Assembly: GCF_000154785.2 (NCBI RefSeq)
Contig: NC_015730.1
Span: forward strand, 1,612,001-1,676,000
From: Roseobacter litoralis Och 149
GTDB taxonomy: Bacteria > Pseudomonadota > Alphaproteobacteria > Rhodobacterales > Rhodobacteraceae
DNA length: 64,000 bases
Reading direction: 5' to 3'
Positions within the stretch are counted from its first letter, which is position 1. Each line of letters starts with the position of its first letter. The translations under genes and the position numbers were made by a program. The notes under the pieces are model-generated. The model was not told where the DNA came from. It worked only from the letters and a program-made list of their open reading frames with translations, and made no database searches. Positions 13,856 to 22,343 of this stretch are shown piece by piece.

Positions 13856-14626
13856 TCACCCTGTCGTCACCACGCCGCCGTCCACGACCATGCATTGCCC
13901 GGTCATCATGCGGCTCGTTTTCGAGGCCAGAAACAAAACGGCGTCAACAACATCCTGTGGCTCCAGATGGGTCTTGAGGGATTGGCGCTCAAGGTGTGCG
14001 GCAAGTCCTTCTGGTGTGGCCCATTTGTCCAATTGTTTCGGGGTCAGCACCCAGCCCGGTGCCAGGGCATTCACGCGGATGCCGTTTGGACCCAGTTCGC
14101 GCGCAAGACTTCGGGTCAGGGCTGTGATGCCGCCGTTGGCCGCCGTGTAGGCCGGATAGCCCGCGTTGCCCATCATGTAGCTGATGGAGCTGAAATTGAT
14201 GATCGACCCCGCACCGCGTTTGATCATCGACCCCGCAACCGCTTGCGCTGCGAAAAAATAGGCTTTGAGGTTGATGTCCAGATAGGCATCCCATTCCTCG
14301 GGTGTGGTTTCGAGCCAGTTGTGGCGCTGGTCGTTGGCTGCGTTTGATACAAGTGCGTCAATCGGGCCATGCGCCTTTTCGGCGGCGGCGATCGTTTCGC
14401 GCAGTCGGTCCGTGTCGGTGATGTCGCCTTGTAAAAACAGTGGTGCAACCCCGTGCTTTTTTTCCATTTGCGCGACAAACGCAGTGGCGTCAGAACGACC
14501 GATAAAGGCGACCTTCGCCCCCTGCGCCAGAAATCCGTCCGTGAGGTCCGCACCTATCCCAGAGCCACCGCCGGTTATGTAGATCGAAGCGCCCTTGAGG
14601 TCATGAAAAGTTGCGGTTTTGGTCAT
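13856..14626 (-). CDS. SDR-family oxidoreductase, probable D-galactose 1-dehydrogenase
   Basis: Probably oxidises D-galactose to galactonolactone with NAD(P); this role comes from the surrounding pathway genes. The 256 residues form a classical SDR: TGGGSGIG at 18-25, SNAAN near 94-98, Asn119, Ser147 and Tyr160. The normally catalytic lysine four residues after the tyrosine is replaced by asparagine (Y160-T-A-A-N164, read directly from the codons). A GGAG ribosome-binding site precedes the ATG. The substitution may be a subfamily trait or may weaken activity; another sugar dehydrogenase activity is possible. Confidence 0.8.
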   Translation of the reverse strand: MTKTATFHDLKGASIYITGGGSGIGADLTDGFLAQGAKVAFIGRSDATAFVAQMEKKHGVAPLFLQGDITDTDRLRETIAAAEKAHGPIDALVSNAANDQRHNWLETTPEEWDAYLDINLKAYFFAAQAVAGSMIKRGAGSIINFSSISYMMGNAGYPAYTAANGGITALTRSLARELGPNGIRVNALAPGWVLTPKQLDKWATPEGLAAHLERQSLKTHLEPQDVVDAVLFLASKTSRMMTGQCMVVDGGVVTTG

Positions 14627-14691
14627 GAAAATCTCCAGTCTGGTGGGCGGCGTAGGCGTCTGCGATACACTGCTTGGTGACGCAGGGCCAT
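14623..14691 (-). CDS. Possible 22-residue Arg-rich leader ORF before the SDR gene (doubtful)
   Basis: A 22-codon frame begins with an ATG in the alpha-galactosidase/SDR gap, and its TGA overlaps the SDR ATG. The peptide contains RRRLRRPP. The upstream ribosome-binding site is weak (ACGGAA). It could couple translation to the SDR gene or be chance; there is no homology evidence. Confidence 0.2.
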   Translation of the reverse strand: MALRHQAVYRRRLRRPPDWRFS

Positions 14692-14711
14692 TGTAAATTC
14701 CGTGTTTCGTG

Positions 14712-16796
14712 TCACAGGCGGCGGCCCTCCAGCACCCACATGGATTCGGGAAAACTCCATGGCAGCGTGAGGCCGTTTTGCATCAGGGCTGCCCCGCTCA
14801 GCGTGACAGGGCCGTCCTTGAGGGCCAAAGAGCCCCGCGACAGATGCGATGCGGCCTTGCGATTGCGCAGGCTGACCTCGTAACGCGCCTCTGGCTCCAG
14901 CCGGGTCAGGCGCAAAGGGCGCGGGGCGATCTGATCCGACGTGCCGGATTTACCGACAAAGACCACGAATTGGCCGCCGTTCCGGGCAAGTTGCTGTTCG
15001 GCAATGACCGACGGGTCCGCCGCATCCAGCCGCAGGATATCGCCTGTGTCCATCCAGTCGCGGTTGTTCTTCCACCACTGGGAAACATCACGCAGAACGT
15101 CTGCTTCCTCGTCGGTCAACTCGCGCGGGTCCATCTCAAACCCCATATGGCGTTGTGCCGCCACCCAAGCGCGGAATTCAATGTCTAATATACGGCCCGA
15201 GGTATGGCATTTGCGCGGCCCCACATGGCTGCCGGTGACGCAGGAAGGTAAAAAAAGCGCGGCGTTGTGCTGCATCTTCAGCCGTTCCAGCGCATCATTG
15301 CTATCGGACAACCAGACCCTTTGCGTGCGGTGCAGGATGCCGAAATCAATCCGCCCGCCACCCGAAGCGCAGCTTTCAATTTCCACATGCGGAAAATCGG
15401 CGCGCAGCCGATCCATCAGCGCATAGGAGCCGCGGGTCTGGGCCGCATCGGGCATGGGCAAGACCCGGTTGTGGTCCCATTTGATGTAGTCGATGGGGTG
15501 AGCAGAGAGCAGCGCAGATATGCGCTGATAGAGGAAATCGCGCACCTCCGGCAAGGCCATGTTGAGCGCCTTTTGCTGACGGCCAAGGATTTGATCCTCT
15601 GCCCCCAACGCCCAATGGGGATGGGCGCGGTGGATGTTGGAATTCGGATTGATCATTTCCGGCTCGAACCAGATGCCAAAACTCATGTCTTGTGCATGTA
15701 TAAAATCGATCAGCGGCCCCAACCCGTCCGGGTATTTGCGCGGGTCCACTTCCCAGTCCGACAGCGACGAGGTGTCATCGTCGCGCTGCCCGAACCAGCC
15801 ATCATCCAGCACGAAACGCTCCGCACCAAGGGCGGCGGCCCGTGTGGCGATGTCCTTGAGCACCGGCAGGTCGTGTTTGAAATAGACCGCTTCCCAGCAG
15901 TTATAATGCACCGGGCGCGGGCGGCCCGTCTCGGTCCAGCTGACGATCCGGTCGCGCACATGGCGTTGAAAGGAGACCGCGCAGCCGTTGAGACCGTCGC
16001 AGGAATAGACCGCATAAAGCGGGGCGGTACGGAATTCAGTGGCGGCAGCCGTTTCCATGCGGGCGGCGTGGCCGAACTGGATCTGGCGCCGGCCATCGGG
16101 CAATTCTTCGGCGATCATCCGGTGCCCGCCGGACCAGCCGTAGTGAAAGGCATAAGCCTCACCTGCGGTATTGGTCGCCCCCTTGCAGGGAACGACCAGA
16201 CCGGGAAAATGCTCGTGGCCGGTGCGCCCCGTGCGGTTTTCGCGGTAGCGGATGCCCGGCGACCATGCGGTGCGGTTCATCTGGAATTCACCACACCAGC
16301 GGCCTGCGAAATCAATCATCTCCTCGCTATGTTGCGGGGCGGGCAGGACAGGGGCGGCCAGCCAGTGCAGATGCAGCGGTCGGTCAGCAGATAGCCGTGC
16401 TGTCATGGCGATCACATGGGTGTCGGCATCGAGCGTAAATTCCGCCACATAGGTCAGTTGGTTGGCCGCGTCGACGCAGGTCACGGTCAAGGTCAGCTCG
16501 GACTGCGTCACGTGATCCAGCCGGAATTTCGGCAGGAAAGGCGTGCCGTCCCGGTCACGCACAATGAGACCGGGCTGGCCCGGGAAGCTGCGTGCAGCCT
16601 CAGGGCAGAGCGACAGATCCGGGTTCTGATCCAGCATGCCACCCGTCACATCGAGCGTGCTGACATCGCTGAGCGCGCACAGGTCTTCGCCCGGTGGCAG
16701 GGGCGCGCCCCAGTAAATGACCTGCGGGCACCGCCCATTTGTCGAGGCAAGCGCCAGCGTCTGGCGCGCGTCATCCAGCCGCCAGCACTCTGTCAC
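14712..16796 (-). CDS. Alpha-galactosidase, GH36
   Basis: Releases galactose from alpha-galactosides such as melibiose, raffinose-type sugars or galactosylglycerol. A GTG start overlapping the stop of the upstream permease gene (GTGA) gives 694 residues, the standard bacterial GH36 length. The nucleophile is Asp441 in IKWDHNRVL and the acid/base Asp484 in SCASGGGRIDFGIL; FVLDDGWFGQRDDD and GIWFEPEMINPNS precede them. The longer in-frame opening upstream runs through the permease and is rejected. No secretion signal is present, so imported sugars are cut in the cytoplasm. Confidence 0.94.
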   Translation of the reverse strand: MTECWRLDDARQTLALASTNGRCPQVIYWGAPLPPGEDLCALSDVSTLDVTGGMLDQNPDLSLCPEAARSFPGQPGLIVRDRDGTPFLPKFRLDHVTQSELTLTVTCVDAANQLTYVAEFTLDADTHVIAMTARLSADRPLHLHWLAAPVLPAPQHSEEMIDFAGRWCGEFQMNRTAWSPGIRYRENRTGRTGHEHFPGLVVPCKGATNTAGEAYAFHYGWSGGHRMIAEELPDGRRQIQFGHAARMETAAATEFRTAPLYAVYSCDGLNGCAVSFQRHVRDRIVSWTETGRPRPVHYNCWEAVYFKHDLPVLKDIATRAAALGAERFVLDDGWFGQRDDDTSSLSDWEVDPRKYPDGLGPLIDFIHAQDMSFGIWFEPEMINPNSNIHRAHPHWALGAEDQILGRQQKALNMALPEVRDFLYQRISALLSAHPIDYIKWDHNRVLPMPDAAQTRGSYALMDRLRADFPHVEIESCASGGGRIDFGILHRTQRVWLSDSNDALERLKMQHNAALFLPSCVTGSHVGPRKCHTSGRILDIEFRAWVAAQRHMGFEMDPRELTDEEADVLRDVSQWWKNNRDWMDTGDILRLDAADPSVIAEQQLARNGGQFVVFVGKSGTSDQIAPRPLRLTRLEPEARYEVSLRNRKAASHLSRGSLALKDGPVTLSGAALMQNGLTLPWSFPESMWVLEGRRL

Positions 16797-17641
16797 TTGA
16801 CGGCGCCCAGCGTCAAACCTGCGATAAAGTGCTTTTGCATCAGAAAGAACATCAGAACCGGGGGCAGGGCGGCGACAATGCTGCCCGCGCTCATCAGGTG
16901 ATAGGCCGCACGGAACTGCGCGTTGAACGAGGTGATGCCCGCCGTGACAGGCTGGCTTTCCGGTCCTTGTGTCAGGACCACCGCCCAGAAATAATCGTTC
17001 CAGATAAAGGTAAAGATCAGCACCGACAACGCCGCAATCGCGGGTTTCATCAGGGGGATCACGACGTACCAGAAAATCTTCCACTCCGCGATGCCTTCAA
17101 CACGCGCGGCTTCGATCAGCTCGAACGGCAGGGCGCGGATGAAATTGCGCATGAAGAGCGTACAGAACCCGGTTTGAAACGCGATGTGAAACAGTACCAA
17201 CCCGGTTTTGGTATTATAGAGCCCCATATCGAGTGTCAGATCACGCACCGGCACCATGAGGATCTGGAAGGGCACGAAGTTGCCCGCCACGAACATGAAG
17301 AATATCCAGATGTTTGATTTGAATTTGTAAATCCCCAGCGCAAAGCCCGCGAGGCAGGACAGCGCGACGGCACCGACGACAGTTGGGACAGTAATCAGGA
17401 CCGAATTCAGCATGTAGCGCGGCATGTCAGAGTTGAAGAACACCTGCCCGTAGTTGTTGAACAATTCGAAAGACGACGGCATGCCCCAGTAATTCCCCTG
17501 GGTGAAGTCTTCGGCCGGTTTGACGGAGAACACGGCAACCGCGATAAGCGGCAGCAACCACATGATCAGCGCCAGCGGCAGCAGGGACTGATAGGTCAGC
17601 TGTGCAGGGCGGGATCGCTTTTCAATGGGGGTGGGGAACAT
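16793..17641 (-). CDS. ABC sugar transporter permease (MalG/LacG type)
   Basis: The second inner-membrane permease of the galactoside importer. The 282 residues have about six membrane segments and end with the short C-terminal tail typical of this subunit. The EAA cytoplasmic loop that contacts the ATPase is EAARVEGIAEWKIFWYVVIPLMKP. A GGAGGG ribosome-binding site precedes the ATG. The 3' end overlaps the GTG of the alpha-galactosidase gene. Confidence 0.93.
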   Translation of the reverse strand: MFPTPIEKRSRPAQLTYQSLLPLALIMWLLPLIAVAVFSVKPAEDFTQGNYWGMPSSFELFNNYGQVFFNSDMPRYMLNSVLITVPTVVGAVALSCLAGFALGIYKFKSNIWIFFMFVAGNFVPFQILMVPVRDLTLDMGLYNTKTGLVLFHIAFQTGFCTLFMRNFIRALPFELIEAARVEGIAEWKIFWYVVIPLMKPAIAALSVLIFTFIWNDYFWAVVLTQGPESQPVTAGITSFNAQFRAAYHLMSAGSIVAALPPVLMFFLMQKHFIAGLTLGAVK

Positions 17642-17644
17642 CTC

Positions 17645-17713
17645 TTAACCCTCCGTGCGGGCTGGCAGGACCGCGTGTTTTGCCTCAGGAAAGGGGGTGC
17701 GCAAATGGGTCAT
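17645..17713 (-). CDS. Possible 22-residue coupling ORF between the two permease genes (doubtful)
   Basis: The ATG overlaps the stop of the first permease gene (ATGA), and the TAA ends 3 bp before the ATG of the second permease, inside its ribosome-binding region. Such an arrangement could carry ribosomes across the 68-bp gap. No signal or conserved motif is visible, and chance is quite possible. Confidence 0.25.
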   Translation of the reverse strand: MTHLRTPFPEAKHAVLPARTEG

Positions 17714-18636
17714 CGGCCACGCTCCTCTTTCCACATGGACCACAGGAAATACGCGATAAAGACCAGCATGATCAGAAACAGCACCACCGCGATGGCAGCA
17801 CCATAGCCCATGCGGAACCCGTATTCGGACAACGCTTTTTCAAACATGTAAAATGACAGCACCCGGGTCTGCCCGAACGGTCCACCGTTGGTCATGATTG
17901 AGATCAGATCGAACGAGCGCAGTGCGCCGATGATCGTGACCACAAAGGCGATGAAGGTGGCGGGTTTGAGCTGCGGGATGATGATGTACCACAGCATTTT
18001 CCAGCCCTTGGCTCCATCCAGTCGACCCGCCTCGATCTGCTCGGGGTCCACGGCGTTCAGCCCGGTGAGGTAGAGGATCATGCAATAGGCCGTCTGCGGC
18101 CAGAGGCCAGCCGCGATAATGCCATAGGTCGCCCATGACGGATCGCCCAGCACATTGACGGGACCAAGCCCCACAAGGCCCAGCATCCCATTGAGCAGCC
18201 CCTCATTGGGCAGGTAGAACCATGAAAAAACGAGGCCGACCACCACCTGGCTGATCACGAAGGGAAAGAAAAACAATGATTTATAAAGGCGTATGCCGGT
18301 GACTGTCTGATTGAGAAACAGCGCGATAAATAAACCGCCGGGAATGGCCAGCAGATAAAACAGCAGCCACTTGAGGTTGTTCCAGAGCGACACCTCGAAC
18401 GCGCCGTCGTCCATCAGTTCGACGTAGTTGCCCATGCCTATAAAGCGCGCCTCGCCCAGCCCGTCCCAGTCGTAAAACGAGATCACGATGGATTGGTAGA
18501 TCGGCCAGATCACATAGAAGGCAAAGAACAGGATGGCAGGAGCCAAAAACAGCCAAGGCGTTACGGCGATTTCGTTGCGCTTGTACCAGCTGCGATCTGC
18601 GGTGCCGGATGTGATGGTGGGATCAACTGTTGACAT
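17710..18636 (-). CDS. ABC sugar transporter permease (MalF/LacF type)
   Basis: The first permease of the galactoside importer. The 308 residues have a cytoplasmic N-terminus, a first helix around LFLAPAILFFAFYVIWPIYQ, and roughly six membrane segments. The EAA loop is EAGRLDGAKGWKMLWYIIIPQLKP, the contact site for the ATP-binding subunit. It lies about 100 bp downstream of the binding-protein gene, with a hairpin in the gap. Confidence 0.93.
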   Translation of the reverse strand: MSTVDPTITSGTADRSWYKRNEIAVTPWLFLAPAILFFAFYVIWPIYQSIVISFYDWDGLGEARFIGMGNYVELMDDGAFEVSLWNNLKWLLFYLLAIPGGLFIALFLNQTVTGIRLYKSLFFFPFVISQVVVGLVFSWFYLPNEGLLNGMLGLVGLGPVNVLGDPSWATYGIIAAGLWPQTAYCMILYLTGLNAVDPEQIEAGRLDGAKGWKMLWYIIIPQLKPATFIAFVVTIIGALRSFDLISIMTNGGPFGQTRVLSFYMFEKALSEYGFRMGYGAAIAVVLFLIMLVFIAYFLWSMWKEERGR

Positions 18637-18700
18637 GAAGCATCTCCTGCGGCGTGCGGATCCGCCATGGCCAGCATGCTAACCTGCGGGGTGGCGCAGA

Positions 18701-18720
18701 CCGGGCACATGTGCGCCCGG
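18701..18720 (-). other. Stem-loop after the sugar-binding-protein gene
   Basis: CCGGGC and GCCCGG arms flank a self-complementary ACATGTGC core, 13 bp past the binding-protein stop and upstream of the permease gene. There is no T-run, so mRNA protection or partial attenuation is more likely than full termination. Confidence 0.45.
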
Positions 18721-18733
18721 CCCGATGTCGGTT

Positions 18734-19993
18734 TTACTTGCTGTAGACGCGCGCGGCGACTTTATCGAGACGGTTCAGGATATCGTCGAGGTTGTCCGGG
18801 ATTACCATGAATTCCTGCAATCCCTGCATGGCTTCCGCCGCCATTTCTGCTGGGTAGTCGCGGTCAAAGAACTGCGCGACGCCGCCCGGTGAATTGGCCG
18901 ACAGCATCTCGAAACCCTCGTTCAGGAATTTGTCATCATCCACCGACGCGCTTGCGTTAATCGGCAACTGACCCAGATTGGCCCCGTTGTTGATCTCGGT
19001 CTGAACATCCGCAGAGACCACGTAGCGCAGGAATTCGCGCGCGGCTTCCTTGTTCTGAGCCCCCGATGGGATGTGGAAGGTATCCGTCGGCGCATCTTCG
19101 GCCAATGCGACATCGGGGTTGATTGCGGGGAACTGGTAGAAGTCCAGCTGATCATCCGTCAGGCCCGCCTCGCGCAGCGGTGCAACAGCGAAGTTGCCCA
19201 TGAGGTAGGCGGCAGCTTCGCCATTGACCATGAAGGGCAGGGCCTCCTGCCAGGAATAGTTCTGGTGGTTGGCCACAAAGGCCCCCATGTCGATTAACTC
19301 GCGCCAGTTAGCAAAGGTGGCGCGCACACGGTCATCGGTCCATTTCACCTCACCGGCGGCCAGCGCCATGTGGAAATCAAAGCCGTTGGTGCGCATGTTG
19401 AGATAGTCAAACCAGCCGCCCGCCGTCCACAGAAATTTGGAGCCGATGGTATAGCAGGCACGGCCTGAATCGACGATCGCCTGACAGTTGGATTTCATCT
19501 CATCGAAATTCGCCGGTTCGGACAGGCCCAGTTCCTCATAGATGTCTTTGCGATAATAGACGCCCCATTGGTAATAGGTGTAGGGCACGCCCCACTGCTT
19601 GCCATCGATGGTCATCGCACCTTTGGTGGAGGCAAGGTTTTCGGCAATCTCAGGCTCTGCCCAGAGGTCAGAGACATCCTCAAACAACCCTGCGGACACG
19701 TAGGGTGTCATGCGATTTGCGGCGTACCATGTGGCAACGTCCGGCGCGTCCGCGGTCAGAAAATTCCGGATCTGCGTTTTATAGGCTTCGCGGTCAATCA
19801 CCGTGGTCTCAATGTTGAGATCGGGGTGCAGCGTACCGAAATCGCCAATCATCTTTTCCATCGTCGCGCGGGGCGCGGGGTTGGAGGTATCAAGGAATAT
19901 TTTCAGATCACCCGTCAGCTCAGCCTGTGCGGCCCCGGCAATTATGGTTGATCCGGCCAATGCCAAAGCCATGGATGTGGTGGTGAAGCGCAT
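18734..19993 (-). CDS. ABC transporter sugar-binding protein (family 1 solute-binding)
   Basis: Periplasmic receptor that delivers galactosides to the permeases. The 419 residues start with a Sec signal peptide (hydrophobic core ALALAGSTIIAGAA, probable cut after AQA at residue 24). The mature part has the family 1 pattern: WGVPYTYYQWGVYYRKDIYEELG, EALPFMVNGEAAAYLMGNFAV and FHIPSGAQNKEAAREFLRYV. GGGAGGAC is a strong ribosome-binding site. First gene of the minus-strand operon and therefore the best expressed one. Confidence 0.94.
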   Translation of the reverse strand: MRFTTTSMALALAGSTIIAGAAQAELTGDLKIFLDTSNPAPRATMEKMIGDFGTLHPDLNIETTVIDREAYKTQIRNFLTADAPDVATWYAANRMTPYVSAGLFEDVSDLWAEPEIAENLASTKGAMTIDGKQWGVPYTYYQWGVYYRKDIYEELGLSEPANFDEMKSNCQAIVDSGRACYTIGSKFLWTAGGWFDYLNMRTNGFDFHMALAAGEVKWTDDRVRATFANWRELIDMGAFVANHQNYSWQEALPFMVNGEAAAYLMGNFAVAPLREAGLTDDQLDFYQFPAINPDVALAEDAPTDTFHIPSGAQNKEAAREFLRYVVSADVQTEINNGANLGQLPINASASVDDDKFLNEGFEMLSANSPGGVAQFFDRDYPAEMAAEAMQGLQEFMVIPDNLDDILNRLDKVAARVYSK

Positions 19994-20035
19994 GGTGTCC
20001 TCCCTAAGGTACGGTTGCTACTTGCAAGACTATCA

Positions 20036-20073
20036 GTTCCATTATGTGAAACTTGGTTTTATATATTGAAAAC
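20036..20073. promoter_or_regulatory. Candidate IclR operators (two palindromic sites)
   Basis: GTTCCATTATGTGAAAC (20036-20052, arms with one mismatch) and GTTTTATATATTGAAAAC (20056-20073, 5-bp perfect ends) lie side by side in the divergent IclR/binding-protein region. The second overlaps the proposed -10 box on the minus strand, the place expected for a repressor site. Assignment to the IclR protein is inferred from position. Confidence 0.45.
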
Positions 20074-20100
20074 TACAACGCAATCTGCCTAAAGTGTCAA
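20072..20100 (-). promoter_or_regulatory. Candidate promoter of the galactoside operon
   Basis: On the minus strand a consensus TTGACA (20100-20095) is followed by a 17-bp spacer and TGTAGT (20077-20072). Transcription would start near 20065, about 70 bases before the ATG of the binding-protein gene. Confidence 0.5.
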
Positions 20101-20223
20101 CAGTGTTCTTTTCCCGGTGGGCGAGAACATGCGGTGGGGTACGGGTGCAAATGCGCGTGGTCGGATCAAACGATGCAGCGTTTTGTGCCGTCTACCCCGG
20201 TGAGATGAAGGGACCCGCAGGGC

Positions 20224-21015
20224 ATGTCCGGTGATGGAACGGTAGGCAAGGCACTTGATGTGCTGGATCAGGTTGCGGAATTTGGCCAGCCTGTGCGGTT
20301 TGCCACGCTGTTGGCGCAAAGCCACTTTCCCAAGGCGACGCTTTATCGGTTTTTGCAGACGCTCACATCGCAAGGCATGCTGAGTTATGATCCGGAACGT
20401 CAGACCTACAGTCTGGGCGTGCGTCTGGTGCGGCTTGCCCATGCGGCCTGGGCGCAGAGCTCGCTGGCACCGATTGCGCGACCGCATCTTGACCGGTTGA
20501 GCGCAGAGATTGACCAGACGGTGCATCTGGCGCAGTTGGACAATGCACAGGTGCTCTATGTGGATAAGCGCAACGCGGCCCAACCCATTGAGATGTTCAG
20601 CGATGCGGGCAAGGTCGGTCCTGCCTATTGCACGGGTGTGGGCAAGGCGATGTTGGCGTTCCTGCCGGGCGGTGACTTGGAGGGGGTCCTTGCGCAGCAG
20701 TCTTTCCATCGCTTTACGCCCAATACATATTCTACCGCCGACGCACTCCGCGCCGAGCTGACCAATATCCGTGCGCGCGGCTACGCTTTTGACCGCGAAG
20801 AACACGAACCCGGGATCATCTGCATCGCGCAACCGATCCTTGCACCGGGGGGGCGTGTGCTGGGCGCGCTTTCGATCACGGGGTCAACGCGGATCATCTC
20901 GTTGGATCAGCTGGAAGCGCTTGCGCCATGCCTCGCCCGGACCGCCACTGCCATTGCTGCCGATGTGCAGGACTGGCGCTTTCCCGATGCAATGCCTCAA
21001 ATGACAGGGACGTAA
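20224..21015 (+). CDS. IclR-family transcriptional regulator
   Basis: Probable effector-responsive regulator of the divergent galactoside operon. The 263 residues have an N-terminal winged helix (GKALDVLDQVAEFGQPVRFATLLAQS to YRFLQTLTSQGMLSYD, residues 7-60) and an IclR effector domain with GVGKAMLAFLPGG, FDREEHEPGIICIAQPI and ALSITGSTRI. It is encoded 4 bp before the importer ATPase and divergent from the operon. A sugar or its acid is the likely ligand, by context only. Confidence 0.93.
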   Translation: MSGDGTVGKALDVLDQVAEFGQPVRFATLLAQSHFPKATLYRFLQTLTSQGMLSYDPERQTYSLGVRLVRLAHAAWAQSSLAPIARPHLDRLSAEIDQTVHLAQLDNAQVLYVDKRNAAQPIEMFSDAGKVGPAYCTGVGKAMLAFLPGGDLEGVLAQQSFHRFTPNTYSTADALRAELTNIRARGYAFDREEHEPGIICIAQPILAPGGRVLGALSITGSTRIISLDQLEALAPCLARTATAIAADVQDWRFPDAMPQMTGT

Positions 21016-21019
21016 TCAA

Positions 21020-22078
21020 ATGACAGGTGTCACGCTTCAGAAGACGATCAAACGCTATGGCGAAACGCAGGTGATCCATGGAATCGACCTTGAGATCGAA
21101 GATGGTGAGTTTTGTGTGTTTGTTGGCCCATCAGGATGTGGAAAGTCCACGCTGCTGCGCATGATCGCCGGTTTGGAAGAGACCAGTGAGGGACACATTC
21201 ATATCGGTGAGCGTGATGTGACGCGCATGGATCCTTCAGAACGCGGTGTTGCCATGGTGTTTCAGACCTACGCGCTTTATCCGCATATGACGGTTGAGGA
21301 AAACATGGGGTTCGGCCTTAAGATGAACGGCGTGCCCAAGGATGAGATCGCCAAAAAGGTGAATGGCGCGTCTGATATCCTCAAGCTGGATGAGTACCTC
21401 AAGCGCAAACCAAAAGCCCTGTCTGGTGGTCAAAGGCAACGGGTCGCCATTGGACGCGCCATCGTGCGCGGGCCGGAGGTTTTCCTGTTTGATGAACCGC
21501 TGTCGAACCTCGATGCAGAGTTGCGCGTCGAAATGCGGGTGGAGATCGCGCGCCTGCACAAGGAAATCGGCGCGACCATGATCTATGTCACCCATGATCA
21601 GGTCGAAGCGATGACGCTGGCGGAAAAGATCGTCGTGCTGCGCGCCGGTCATATCGAACAGGTGGGTGCCCCGCTTGAACTCTACCGCGACCCTGACAAT
21701 CGGTTTGTGGCAGGTTTCATTGGGTCACCAGCCATGAACTTTCTAAATGGCACGGTGGTTGACGGGGGCATCGAGGTGCCCGGTTTGGGTCGCACCGTCT
21801 CCACTCAGGTCGCGTTGCCAAGTGTCGGAAGCGCGGTCATCCTTGGTGTCCGGCCCGAACATCTGGTGGTCCAGAAGGGGCAGGGCGCGTTGAAAGCTGA
21901 ACTCTCTGAAGCCTTGGGCGGTGTTTCCTATCTGCATCTCGACACACCAACCGGTGAGCGGATGATCGTGGAAGAGCGCGGCGATGAACGCGCTGCGGCA
22001 GGCGATGTTGTAGATGTCACCTTCGAAGAGCGCCGCGTGATGGTTTTCGAGCGCGAGAGCGGTTTGCGGCTGCGTTAG
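21020..22078 (+). CDS. ABC sugar transporter ATP-binding protein (MalK/UgpC type)
   Basis: Drives the galactoside importer whose binding protein and permeases lie on the other strand. The 352 residues show Walker A GPSGCGKST at 36-44, signature LSGGQRQR, Walker B VFLFDEPLSNLD, switch His in YVTHDQVEAMTLAEK, and a C-terminal TOBE-like domain (ILGVRPEHL). An AGGGA ribosome-binding site precedes the ATG. It is co-transcribed with the IclR gene, so ATPase supply may follow the regulator's own expression. Confidence 0.94.
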   Translation: MTGVTLQKTIKRYGETQVIHGIDLEIEDGEFCVFVGPSGCGKSTLLRMIAGLEETSEGHIHIGERDVTRMDPSERGVAMVFQTYALYPHMTVEENMGFGLKMNGVPKDEIAKKVNGASDILKLDEYLKRKPKALSGGQRQRVAIGRAIVRGPEVFLFDEPLSNLDAELRVEMRVEIARLHKEIGATMIYVTHDQVEAMTLAEKIVVLRAGHIEQVGAPLELYRDPDNRFVAGFIGSPAMNFLNGTVVDGGIEVPGLGRTVSTQVALPSVGSAVILGVRPEHLVVQKGQGALKAELSEALGGVSYLHLDTPTGERMIVEERGDERAAAGDVVDVTFEERRVMVFERESGLRLR

Positions 22079-22343
22079 CCGTCGCGGGTCTTTCCTGCGC
22101 GTTATCATTTGGTCGTAGTCTTTGCTTCTCTTGCGTGCATAAGTGGCTATATGCGCTTTCTTCGTGATTTTGTCGGTTTTCGGCAATTTTTACGCCATTT
22201 ATGCACAGATATTGCATGTAAATTAGCAAGATATATCAAGTAAAAATCAACAAGATCGAACGATCGCAGCGCAGTTTGCGGCCGCATACAACGCCGGAAA
22301 ACAGCAGTGCCGGTGCTGCATGTCCCTTCCTGCTAATTTGAAT

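Noticed and set aside
16797..17084. N-terminal extension of the alpha-galactosidase into the permease gene
   Set aside because: The extension has no GH36 character and overlaps a well-supported gene; the GTG coupled to the permease stop explains the start.
20089..20832. Long minus-strand frame opposite the IclR gene
   Set aside because: It is a shadow of the IclR coding sequence with no known domain.
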